Of a stretch of DNA of 64,000 bases, positions 1-7,667 are shown piece by piece (within the stretch, counting starts at the first letter, position 1; each line of letters begins with the position of its first letter). Made by a program: the position numbers and the translations under genes. The stretch comes from DATILI01 sp035476635. GTDB lineage: Bacteria > Pseudomonadota > Gammaproteobacteria > Burkholderiales > Burkholderiaceae_C. Where the stretch lies: positions 15,292 through 79,291 of the forward strand of contig DATILI010000035.1 of assembly GCA_035476635.1 (NCBI GenBank). The letters are read 5' to 3'. Below the pieces are notes generated by a model. That model was not told where the DNA came from. It worked only from the letters and a program-made list of their open reading frames with translations, and did not search any database.

Positions 1-1309
1 CGTTGCCCACGATGGTCGCACCTTTGACAGGGTAGAGGATCTTGCCGTTTTCAACCCAGAAGGCCTCGCTCGCGGAAAACACGAACTTGCCCGAGGTGAT
101 GTCTACCTGGCCGCCGCCGAAATTGGTAGCGTACAGGCCGCGCTTGATACTGGCCACGATTTCGCCTGGCACCTTGTCGCCGCCCAGCATGTAGGTGTTG
201 GTCATGCGCGGCATCGGCACGTGGGCATAGCTTTCGCGGCGGCCGTTGCCGGTGGGCTTGACCTTCATCAGGCGGGCATTCAGCGAATCCTGGATATAGC
301 CTTGCAGGATGCCATCTTCAATCAGCACGTTGCGCTGGCTCACGTTGCCTTCGTCGTCCACATTGAGCGAGCCGCGCCGGTCGGCGATCGTGCCGTCGTC
401 CAGCACGGTAACGCCCTTGGCCGCCACGCGCTTGCCGATGCGCCCGCTGAAAGCGCTGGAGCCCTTGCGGTTGAAGTCGCCTTCAAGCCCGTGACCAATC
501 GCCTCGTGCAACAGGATGCCGGGCCAGCCCGGGCCCAGAACCACGGTCATCTCGCCGGCCGGCGCAGGGCGCGACTCGAGATTGGTCAATGCGGCGCGCA
601 CCGCGTCGGCTACATATTCGGCAATGCGCTCATCGTCGAAGTAGGCCAGGCCAAAGCGCCCGCCACCGCCGCCCGAACCCATTTCACGGCGCCCGTTCTG
701 TTCGGCAATCACGGTGACGGACAAGCGCACCAGCGGCCGCACATCGGCGGCCAGGGTACCGTCGGCGCGCGCCACCATGACCACGTCGTATTCGCTGGCA
801 AGGCCGGCCATCACCTGGGCGACGCGGGGATCCTTGGCGCGGGCCAGCTTCTCGACCTTTTCCAGCAGCTTTACCTTGGTGGTGCTGTCCAGCGTGGCGA
901 TCGGGTCCAGCCCGGCATACAGCGAGCGGCTGGAGGCAATGTTTTTCTTCACGGCAACTTGGGTGCGCCTGTTTTGCGCAGCGGCGGAAATCGAACGCAC
1001 TGTCCGGGCCGCATCGAGCAACGAGGCCTCGGAGATGTCGTCCGAGTATGCAAAGGCGGTTTTCTCGCCGCTGACCGCGCGCACGCCCACGCCCTGGTCG
1101 ATGCTGAACGAGCCGGTCTTCACGATCCCCTCTTCCAGGCTCCAGCCCTCGCTGCGGGTGTACTGGAAGTACAAGTCCGCATCGTCGACCTTGTGGGCCG
1201 TAATCTCTGCCAGCGCACGCGTCAGATGGGATTCGTTCAGGCCGAATGGCTCCAGAAGGAGGCGTTGGGCGATGGCGATGCGTTCGAGGGTGGGTTCACG
1301 GGAGATCAT
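1..1309 (-). CDS. tldD: Metalloprotease TldD, 3' end cut by window edge
   Basis: TldD pairs with TldE/PmbA in a cytoplasmic zinc protease complex that degrades unfolded peptides and matures some modified peptides. The reverse strand reads from ATG at 1309 (MISREPTLERIAIAQ) to the window edge, about 436 codons. The family is usually near 480 residues, so roughly the last 45 are missing. The metal motif HEAIGH is visible in the stretch GWPGILLHEAIGHGLEG (coded around 480-530), and the stretch ENGKILYPVKGATIVGN at the truncated end is also typical. The earlier ATG, at 1317, runs into a stop after three codons. It diverges from the LuxR-type regulator gene. Identification is firm. Confidence 0.95.
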   Translation of the reverse strand, partial: MISREPTLERIAIAQRLLLEPFGLNESHLTRALAEITAHKVDDADLYFQYTRSEGWSLEEGIVKTGSFSIDQGVGVRAVSGEKTAFAYSDDISEASLLDAARTVRSISAAAQNRRTQVAVKKNIASSRSLYAGLDPIATLDSTTKVKLLEKVEKLARAKDPRVAQVMAGLASEYDVVMVARADGTLAADVRPLVRLSVTVIAEQNGRREMGSGGGGGRFGLAYFDDERIAEYVADAVRAALTNLESRPAPAGEMTVVLGPGWPGILLHEAIGHGLEGDFNRKGSSAFSGRIGKRVAAKGVTVLDDGTIADRRGSLNVDDEGNVSQRNVLIEDGILQGYIQDSLNARLMKVKPTGNGRRESYAHVPMPRMTNTYMLGGDKVPGEIVASIKRGLYATNFGGGQVDITSGKFVFSASEAFWVENGKILYPVKGATIVGN

Positions 1310-1328
1310 TCGGGCATTTTAGGCTGGC

Positions 1329-1353
1329 ACCTTGCCCAATGCGCCAGCAAGGT
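1329..1353. promoter_or_regulatory. Inverted repeat between tldD and the LuxR-type gene
   Basis: ACCTTGC (1329-1335) and GCAAGGT (1347-1353) are perfect 7-base inverted arms with an 11-base spacer. The repeat lies about 20 bases upstream of the tldD start, in the 159-bp divergent region. It could be an operator for either gene, possibly for the neighbouring LuxR-type protein. No promoter elements were convincing here. Confidence 0.35.
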
Positions 1354-1468
1354 CAGCCCGCGGCGCCGATTTGGTAACTGGATCACAAAAACAGCGGAAA
1401 TGGTTCGCCGCGGCGCGGGCGCGGCGGGCCTTAGGCTACCTCTGTGATCAAGCCCCAGGGAGAACGTC

Positions 1469-2197
1469 ATGTTTGAAGCCATCGCTGCGCCGGATATCGT
1501 TTTTGCACGCCCCTATGCGCAACCGCGCACCAGCGGGCCGGATTTGCACGCGCACCTGCTGCTGCGGCTGCTCGACGAACTCGACTATGGCGTGCTGCTG
1601 ATCACGCCTGAAGGACAGATCCAGCACGCCAACCATCTGGCCAGGCACGAACTTGCCACCGGCAACCTGATTCGCAACGAAGGCGGCCAGTTGGTTGCTT
1701 CCAAGGCTTGCCGCACCAGCAACGGCCGGTTTGCCAGCGGAAGTGAAGACCGGCTCCCGGTCGAATCGCAAGCGCGCGAAACCAGCCGCCTTCTGGGGCT
1801 GGCCGCGCGCGCGGCCCTGGGGCACCGCAGCATGGTGGAGCTGAGCAACACCAGCCATGCGCTGGCGATGGCCTTTATTCCCCTTGGCAGCCCCTACGAG
1901 AGCGAGAGCCAGACCGTGTTGGTGCTGTTTGGCAAGCGCCAGCTTTGCGAGGCCGTGACGATGAGCTTTTTCGCCAGGTCGTGCGGACTCACTCCGGCGG
2001 AAGAGACCGTGCTGCGCGCCTTGTGCGATGGCATGGATGTGGACGACATCGCGCGCAGCCACGGTGTTGCCGAATCCACCGTGCGCACGCAGGTGCGTGT
2101 GCTGCGCGCCAAGACCAGCAGCACTTCAATCCGTGAATTGATCCGCAAGGTGTCGACCCTTCCCCCTTTGGTGCCGGCGGTGCGCGGCGCGCCTTAG
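1469..2197 (+). CDS. LuxR-family helix-turn-helix transcriptional regulator
   Basis: A 242-residue DNA-binding protein. The C-terminal part (about 165-232) is a GerE/LuxR-type HTH: it has the LTPAEETVLRALCDG helix, then DDIARSHGVAESTVRTQV as the recognition region. The N-terminal part (about 25-160) resembles the PAS-like sensor found in many Burkholderiales LuxR proteins (LLDELDYGVLLITPEGQI). There is no receiver domain, so it is not an obvious response regulator. The start at 1469 has a good ribosome binding site (GGGAGAA). The ligand and target genes are unknown. The next gene on the same strand, 67 bases on, is a Crp-type regulator. Confidence 0.85.
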   Translation: MFEAIAAPDIVFARPYAQPRTSGPDLHAHLLLRLLDELDYGVLLITPEGQIQHANHLARHELATGNLIRNEGGQLVASKACRTSNGRFASGSEDRLPVESQARETSRLLGLAARAALGHRSMVELSNTSHALAMAFIPLGSPYESESQTVLVLFGKRQLCEAVTMSFFARSCGLTPAEETVLRALCDGMDVDDIARSHGVAESTVRTQVRVLRAKTSSTSIRELIRKVSTLPPLVPAVRGAP

Positions 2198-2264
2198 CCA
2201 AAAGCCCAGGTGCTGCCTGGTGCTGCCTTGATGTTCGGCGGGTGTGCCGGTAACATCCGGCCGC

Positions 2265-2951
2265 ATGCTGTCACGCACCATGGCCTCGCGCCAAGCCTTC
2301 ACCCTGCCCCCACAAACACCATCCCCAGCGTCGGACCTGCGCGGCACCTTGGTTGAGGGCCTGGCGGCCAAAGGCGTGCAGCGCCGCTATCGCGCGGGTG
2401 CCTTGCTGATCCAGGAGGGCGACCTGGGCGACACCCTGTACATCATCCTCTCCGGCCGCTTGCGCGCCTTTGCTGCCGACAACGGAGGCAAGGAAATCAC
2501 GCTCGGCGTCTATGGCCCGGGAGACTATGTCGGCGAGATGTCTCTGGATGGAGGCCCGCGCTCGGCGAATGTGGAAACCGTCGAGACCGCCGTCTGCGCG
2601 GTCGTCACCCGAGAGACATTGCGCGCTTACATCGCTGAAAACCCGGAGTTCGCATTCGACTTGATCGCGCGGCTGATCCGCCGCGCCCGCATGGCCACCG
2701 AAAGTACGCGCAACCTGGCCTTGATCGATGTCTACGGCCGGCTCGTCCGGGTGCTCAACCAGCTGGCAACCCTGCAAGCCGACGGCACCCGCCTGATCGC
2801 CGAACGCATCACGCACCAGGAGATGGCGCACCGCGTCGCGTGCTCGCGCGAAATGGTCAGCCGGCTCTTGAAAGATCTTGAATCCGGCGGCTATATCGCG
2901 GTGAAGGACCGGCGGCTGGTGCTGCTCAAGACGTTGCCGGCGCGCTGGTAG
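2265..2951 (+). CDS. Crp/Fnr-family transcriptional regulator
   Basis: A 228-residue protein with an N-terminal cyclic-nucleotide-binding-type beta barrel (about 30-145; GALLIQEGDLGDTLYIILSG, then GPGDYVGEMSLDGGPRS) and a C-terminal Crp winged helix (about 165-222; ITHQEMAHRVACSREMVSRL). The pattern GEMSLDGGPRSA resembles the phosphate-binding cassette of cAMP-binding members, which suggests a cyclic nucleotide ligand; this is inference. There are no Fnr-type cysteine clusters. The ATG at 2265 is used here; a GTG at 2244 is in frame and would add seven residues. A class III cyclase gene lies about 5 kb away, but no link between the two is shown. Confidence 0.85.
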   Translation: MLSRTMASRQAFTLPPQTPSPASDLRGTLVEGLAAKGVQRRYRAGALLIQEGDLGDTLYIILSGRLRAFAADNGGKEITLGVYGPGDYVGEMSLDGGPRSANVETVETAVCAVVTRETLRAYIAENPEFAFDLIARLIRRARMATESTRNLALIDVYGRLVRVLNQLATLQADGTRLIAERITHQEMAHRVACSREMVSRLLKDLESGGYIAVKDRRLVLLKTLPARW

Positions 2952-2958
2952 CGCCGGC
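2936..2958. terminator. Hairpin at the convergent end of the Crp-type gene
   Basis: GCCGGCGC (2936-2943) and GCGCCGGC (2951-2958) form a perfect 8-bp GC stem with a 7-base loop. It spans the stop codon of the Crp-type gene and faces the end of the substrate-binding protein gene at 2969. There is no long T run, so it may be a weak bidirectional terminator. Confidence 0.45.
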
Positions 2959-2968
2959 AATTACCGCT

Positions 2969-4546
2969 TCAACGCGGCGCCACCGTCACCCACTGCCATT
3001 CCAGCCAGTTGTCGGCCCGGTGCACCGCCGTGACGTTGCTGCGCGTCGCCCACGGAATCACCTGGCGATGCAGCGGAATGTGGTGCACCTGCTCGTTGTG
3101 CTCGCGCAAGGCAGCCTTGATGAGCTGCTCGCGCTTGGCCGGGTCGGCCTCTTTACTGGAGGCGCTGGCCAACTCGTCGAGCTTCGGGTTCTTGACATTT
3201 CCCCAGTTGTAGTAACCCACACCGCCGTCGGCGCGTGAGCGCATGATGGGTGTGAGCGTCGTCTCCGCATCCGTGATCTGGCCGCCCCAGCCCAGCATGT
3301 ACATTGACACATCCAGCTTCTCGGCTTTCGGGAAATAGTTGGCGCGCGGTTGCGCAACCACCTTGACCTTCACACCGATCTGCGACCACATGGCGGCCAG
3401 CGCGACGCAGATCTCTTCATCGTTGATGTAGCGGTTGTTGGGGCAATCCAGGTTCACTTCAAAACCCTGTGGGTACCCCGCCTCGGCCATCAGCGCGCGC
3501 GCCTTGGGCAAGTCCAGCGGCAGGCGCCTTTCGATTTCTGGATCGTTGAAGCCGCCCATCGGTGACGGTGTGATCGAGCCCGTGGGCAACGCCTGCCCGC
3601 GCATCAGCCGCGAACGCAAGGCTTCGATGTCCACTGCGTGGTACAGCGCGCGGCGCACGCGCACGTCCTTGAACGGGTTCTTGCCCTTCACGCTGCTGTA
3701 CAGCAACTCGTCGCGCGCCTGGTCCATGCCGATGAAGATGGCGCGGTTTTCCACACCATCGATCACCTTGGTGCCGGCGGTGCCGCGCAGGCGTGCAACG
3801 TCCTGCGGCGACGGGTCGAGCACGAAATCGAGCTCGCCTGAGATCAGCGCCGCTGTCCGCGTCGCATCGCTCTTCACCGGGCTATAGACCACCTCCTGCA
3901 CATTGCCTTCGAACTTGCCCCACCAGTTCGGGTTGCGCTTGTAGACCGTCTTCGCATCGGGTTGGCGCGAAACCAGAATGAAGGGCCCGGTGCCGTTCGC
4001 ATTGAGCGAGGTGTACTTGTCTTCCTTGTTCTTGAAATCCTGCGGTGCGGCCGCGTTGTTCTTCTCGCTCCAGGCCTTGTTCATGATGAAGATCAGCGAG
4101 ACATGCTGCAGATAGATCGGATTGAACTGCGAGAGCACGAACTCCACCGTCAGGTCATCGACCTTGCGCGGCTCGCCCATGGCCATGGCATAGGCACGGA
4201 ACGGCGAGGCCGCGTGCTGGCCTCGCTTGACGGAAAACACCACGTCATCCGAGGTCAGCGGCGCACCGTCATGGAACTTCACACCCGGTCTCAGCTTCAT
4301 GCGCCACAGCGTGGGCGTGACCTGGGCCCACTCTGTAGCGAGGCCAGGCACGATGTTGAGCTGCTTGTCACGCAAAACCAGGGTTTCATAGACCTGGCCA
4401 TTGAGGGAATTGGTGAGCAGCTCGTTCTGCGAGTGCGGGTCCAGGGTCTGCAGATCGCCCTGGCTGGCCCAGCGCAGGGTTTGGGCCGAAGCCGTCCCGG
4501 CCATGGCCAAGAGCGTCGACAGCACAAGGCAATGCAGGTTTTTCAT
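2969..4546 (-). CDS. ABC transporter substrate-binding protein, peptide type (SBP family 5)
   Basis: A 525-residue periplasmic binding protein. It opens with a classic Sec signal peptide (MKNLHCLVLSTLLAMAGTASA, cleavage before QTLRW). The family 5 (DppA/OppA/NikA) hallmarks follow: LRPGVKFHDGAPLTSDDVVFS near residue 90, then NGTGPFILVSRQP. Its length matches the family. It would deliver oligopeptides or a similar solute to an ABC importer, but no permease or ATPase gene lies in the window, so it is an orphan and its partner is encoded elsewhere. The substrate cannot be told from sequence. Confidence 0.88.
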   Translation of the reverse strand: MKNLHCLVLSTLLAMAGTASAQTLRWASQGDLQTLDPHSQNELLTNSLNGQVYETLVLRDKQLNIVPGLATEWAQVTPTLWRMKLRPGVKFHDGAPLTSDDVVFSVKRGQHAASPFRAYAMAMGEPRKVDDLTVEFVLSQFNPIYLQHVSLIFIMNKAWSEKNNAAAPQDFKNKEDKYTSLNANGTGPFILVSRQPDAKTVYKRNPNWWGKFEGNVQEVVYSPVKSDATRTAALISGELDFVLDPSPQDVARLRGTAGTKVIDGVENRAIFIGMDQARDELLYSSVKGKNPFKDVRVRRALYHAVDIEALRSRLMRGQALPTGSITPSPMGGFNDPEIERRLPLDLPKARALMAEAGYPQGFEVNLDCPNNRYINDEEICVALAAMWSQIGVKVKVVAQPRANYFPKAEKLDVSMYMLGWGGQITDAETTLTPIMRSRADGGVGYYNWGNVKNPKLDELASASSKEADPAKREQLIKAALREHNEQVHHIPLHRQVIPWATRSNVTAVHRADNWLEWQWVTVAPR

Positions 4547-4547
4547 C

Positions 4548-4593
4548 GGTGTCCTTCGAAGTCATTGCGAAGGGGGAACGCTAGCAGGACACC
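4548..4593 (-). promoter_or_regulatory. Nested inverted repeat upstream of the binding-protein gene
   Basis: GGTGTCC (4548-4554) and GGACACC (4587-4593) are perfect inverted arms. Inside them CTTCG and CGAAG can form a second stem. The structure ends next to the ATG at 4546 and would cover the ribosome binding region of the orphan substrate-binding protein, so it could modulate translation or act as an operator. Function is inferred only. Confidence 0.3.
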
Positions 4594-4633
4594 TTCAAAT
4601 TGTCGATAGGGACTGCACCGGCCACAACGCACA

Positions 4634-6514
4634 TCACATGGCATTGAACTGCTTGCGCGTGACCTGCGGTGCTGCACTGCTGGTGCCCACCAGGCGCACA
4701 CGCGAACCACTACGCGTTCCCGCCCCACCGACCCCGACGAGCGCCTCGTTCTCATCGCTCGCGGCATGTGTGGCCGGGACCATCACCACACCCGGGCGTT
4801 GCGGCCGAGTCGGGTCAGGGTCTGGGTTGCGCGGCGAGTAGATCGCCCAAGTTCCATCTGACAGGCGCGTCCCGCCAACCGAGGTGGTGTTGCGGCCCGT
4901 CGCAATGCTGTTGAAGTTGCCACTGCGCCGAATCGGCGACGGGTTGCCGGGATGATCGACAAATGAATCCGGATTGCCGCTCGTGTCATACCACCGGTCT
5001 TCAAAATGCGATTGCCGCGACCCGGTGCGAACACCGATAATTTCGTCGTCCCGCTCCACATAGGCATCCACTGTTACCGGCGCCTTCTGCCGGTTGACCA
5101 AGGACACCTCCCAGACGCCGCTGGGCGCGGTCGCGGTGCCATGGTGAAAACTGAAGGTGGGCGCGACCGCCACGAGTGCACATGTACCGCGCTCACCTGT
5201 CGCGACCGAAGCCGGATAGATCAATGAGCATATCGGCTTGTCCCCGCCGTCGATCCACATCGCGGACTCGCCAAACTTGAGCGGCGGCAGCGCAGACCGC
5301 CCCGGCGGCGTGATCGCTATCTCCAGACCTTCGTGCCCCTCTTGCACCCAGATCTCAAGAAAGTTTTGGGATGAATCGCCCGGTTGGCCACGCCAATGCA
5401 GCGTGACGCGTTCATTTTTCGAAAGCGATACGTTGGCATGCGTGCGACTCTGGTAGCTGTTGCTCACAGGCAAGACAACATCCAATCGGCCACTCTGCAA
5501 ATGAATCAGCTCGTCCATGGCCGCCTCCAGCACCGATGTGCCGTCGTGCGGGCCGGCCAAAGTCCCCCAGCTCATGTTGACCGCGATCTTCGCGCCCGGC
5601 GCGCAACGCGACAGGATGTACATCAGGCCATCCAGAATGTGCACATTCATCGAGCCGCCCGAGGTGTCGATGATCGTGTCCCAGTCCAGTTGCACAGCCA
5701 CTATCGGCGCGCGGCTGGCATCGTCGTCTGCAAGGGCCCAGCTCGGCGGTGCGTCCGGCCTCGCCACCTGTGCCTCCAGTGTGCGCGGCCCAGCCGCGAG
5801 ATCCAGCACGTGCGTTCCATGGTTCACGAGCTTCTCAAGCGGCATCCCCATCTGGAAGTGTCGGTACACCAACTCTTCATCGACCAGCCCGTTGAACGTG
5901 TAGCGCTTCAAGGCATGATCGATGTCCGAGGCGGTCAGCTCGTGCCCATAGCCCGTGGCCGCGGGCGATGGCCCCCATCCCTGGTGATCCTGCCGCCAGA
6001 AATACTTCGCACGCGCCTTGCCATTACGCAAGAAATTGGCTTGCGCAAAGGCAAGGCCGCCGTCGATCATCCCAATCACCTTTCCATCCAGCAGCTTTCC
6101 CACCGGCGCGTACGGCGGTGTCCCCGCCCCGGTCGGGTCATCCGCATTGCCAAGCGGCATGCCCAGTTCGAAGCGCTTGACGAGGCCATGGATGACGCCG
6201 CCTTGGCGCAACTCCTTGAAGAAGGCAGGCCGCACCCTTGCCGTACAAAACCGCAGGCCCGCAGGGGCCGCCACCGAGGTGTACACGGGTGCAATGTGCA
6301 GCCACTTGGGCGACGCGGCCGCCGTCAGCTGGGCTACGCTGGTGCCCGGCGTCAACTGCAATATCAGCGAAAGCCATTGGGGTTGATGCTTGCCATAGCC
6401 GGCAAACTGGTCGGCCTCGGCCCATATGAGATAGGGGTCGAAGCCAGCGGTAGCGCCGGGCTTGGCCCAGTCAATGCCGGTGAACTTTCCTTTGGGGAGC
6501 TTGGTCCATTTCAT
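4634..6514 (-). CDS. Subtilisin-like serine peptidase (S8 family), no signal peptide
   Basis: A 626-residue protein with a recognisable subtilase triad: Asp151 in VIGMIDGGLAF, His232 in NHGTHVLDLAAG and Ser612 in GTSSAAPQVTR. NMSWGTLAG near residue 315 fits the oxyanion Asn. About 300 residues lie between His and Ser, longer than in simple subtilisins, and they include a beta-rich region. The N-terminus (MKWTKLPKGKFTGIDW) has no signal peptide. The chain ends only 14 residues after the catalytic Ser, so the helix that usually follows is short. It starts 9 bases after the PAP2-like gene with an AAGGGG ribosome binding site, so the two are probably cotranscribed. The substrate is unknown. Confidence 0.8.
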   Translation of the reverse strand: MKWTKLPKGKFTGIDWAKPGATAGFDPYLIWAEADQFAGYGKHQPQWLSLILQLTPGTSVAQLTAAASPKWLHIAPVYTSVAAPAGLRFCTARVRPAFFKELRQGGVIHGLVKRFELGMPLGNADDPTGAGTPPYAPVGKLLDGKVIGMIDGGLAFAQANFLRNGKARAKYFWRQDHQGWGPSPAATGYGHELTASDIDHALKRYTFNGLVDEELVYRHFQMGMPLEKLVNHGTHVLDLAAGPRTLEAQVARPDAPPSWALADDDASRAPIVAVQLDWDTIIDTSGGSMNVHILDGLMYILSRCAPGAKIAVNMSWGTLAGPHDGTSVLEAAMDELIHLQSGRLDVVLPVSNSYQSRTHANVSLSKNERVTLHWRGQPGDSSQNFLEIWVQEGHEGLEIAITPPGRSALPPLKFGESAMWIDGGDKPICSLIYPASVATGERGTCALVAVAPTFSFHHGTATAPSGVWEVSLVNRQKAPVTVDAYVERDDEIIGVRTGSRQSHFEDRWYDTSGNPDSFVDHPGNPSPIRRSGNFNSIATGRNTTSVGGTRLSDGTWAIYSPRNPDPDPTRPQRPGVVMVPATHAASDENEALVGVGGAGTRSGSRVRLVGTSSAAPQVTRKQFNAM

Positions 6515-6523
6515 GGCAGCCCC

Positions 6524-7624
6524 TTATTTCAAGGGTTCCCATTCCTTGGCGGCCTTGCCCCACATGAAGGCCAGCAAGGGGGATGCCGCCACGGCACCTG
6601 AAGCGGCAAGCCGCTCGTAGTAGCCGCTCTTGTTGTCCGTCATGGAGATGCGCAGGTCGAAATCGACGGGTGAGTCCTTGGCGCCATGGAACTTCGGCCC
6701 GTCAAAGCCGTACTCATGCAGCTTGCCGTTGCCGATGCAGCGCGCCACGAAAAAGTCCCCGAGCGCGGTACCCAGCAATCTGCCGACGGCGCTGTCCACC
6801 GGGTAATGCACGCCAGCCACGGTACGGTTGACCGCAATGCGTGACGCCTGTCGTTGCAATTGCTCCTGGTACTTGGCGCCCGTGCCATTGGCGCTCTGCA
6901 GCAACGACTGCAGCACAGTCGCCACAGCGAAGGCTTCCGTCGCATGGCCGCTGGGCCAACTGCCATGTCCCGGGCTCGGGATCATCGACTGCACTTGCGG
7001 CGAAAGCTCTGCGGGGCGCTGGCAGGCGAATGCATGCTTGAAACGCATTTCCACGTGCACCGCAAGCGAAAGCACCAGATCGATGAGTTCCAGCGTCCAC
7101 TTGTGGCGATGCGCCTGCAGGCCCACGATCGAACCCCAGAACGGCACCTGCGGCGTCATCTGCGCCAGGATTTCCGCGCCCCGGTCTTCGCGCAACTCGG
7201 CATAGTTGGCCACCAACTCGAGCTGCTGCCTGAACACTTTCGCGCTGGGGCGCACCAGGCGAACCAGGCCCAGGTTCTTCAAGGGCTTCTTGTCCAGGTT
7301 GACAAAGCCCACGGTCACGGACTCCTTGGCCTGGTTCACGTCGAAGTGAAGGCCGGACAGGAGCTCCAGTTCGCATACCTCCAGGCGCGGGCCGACCTCC
7401 CACTGGGACAGGCGATCGGGCTTGTCTATTGGAAGCGGCAGATTGACGGGAAGGGTCGGTCCCTGAAAGGGCCCTACCAGCGCAGCTCGGCTCAATGTCA
7501 AGGCATTGGCGAGCATTGGGTTGTTGGCCTGCGCATTCGCAAAACCCGCACTGAAACCGGCACTTGTCGAGCTAAAGCCCGCACTAAAGCCAGCGCTGAA
7601 ACCTGCACTAAATCCTGCACTCAT
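6524..7624 (-). CDS. PAP2 / vanadium-haloperoxidase-like protein with SAGF repeat N-terminus
   Basis: A 366-residue soluble protein with all three motifs of the PAP2 acid phosphatase / vanadium haloperoxidase superfamily: Lys196-x6-Arg203-Pro204 (KHAFACQRP), Pro224-Ser-Gly-His227 (PSGH) and Arg267-x5-His273-x3-Asp277. No membrane segments are evident, which argues for the soluble haloperoxidase-like branch rather than membrane lipid phosphatases. Residues 2-28 are six SAGF units. The start at 7624 follows GGAGGGAGTT, an excellent ribosome binding site; a longer reading frame exists but would run into the cyclase gene. It could be a phosphatase or a haloperoxidase; sequence alone does not decide. 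It lies between a cyclase gene and a subtilase gene on the same strand. Confidence 0.8.
   Translation of the reverse strand: MSAGFSAGFSAGFSAGFSSTSAGFSAGFANAQANNPMLANALTLSRAALVGPFQGPTLPVNLPLPIDKPDRLSQWEVGPRLEVCELELLSGLHFDVNQAKESVTVGFVNLDKKPLKNLGLVRLVRPSAKVFRQQLELVANYAELREDRGAEILAQMTPQVPFWGSIVGLQAHRHKWTLELIDLVLSLAVHVEMRFKHAFACQRPAELSPQVQSMIPSPGHGSWPSGHATEAFAVATVLQSLLQSANGTGAKYQEQLQRQASRIAVNRTVAGVHYPVDSAVGRLLGTALGDFFVARCIGNGKLHEYGFDGPKFHGAKDSPVDFDLRISMTDNKSGYYERLAASGAVAASPLLAFMWGKAAKEWEPLK
7541..7621 (-). repeat. Six SAGF-coding 12-bp units
   Basis: Codons 2-28 of the PAP2-like gene encode SAGF four times, then SST, then SAGF twice. The DNA units differ mostly at third positions (AGTGCAGGATTT, AGTGCAGGTTTC, AGCGCTGGCTTT, AGTGCGGGCTTT and so on). 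The protein repeat has therefore been kept while the DNA drifted. Confidence 0.85.
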
Positions 7625-7667
7625 CGCAACTCCCTCCGGAACACAGCCAAAATGGCGAAATTTCTTC

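Noticed and set aside
221..1447. Long plus-strand open frame across the start of tldD
   Set aside because: It runs antisense to a clear TldD coding region and has a composition typical of a shadow frame in GC-rich DNA (Arg/Gly/His-rich).
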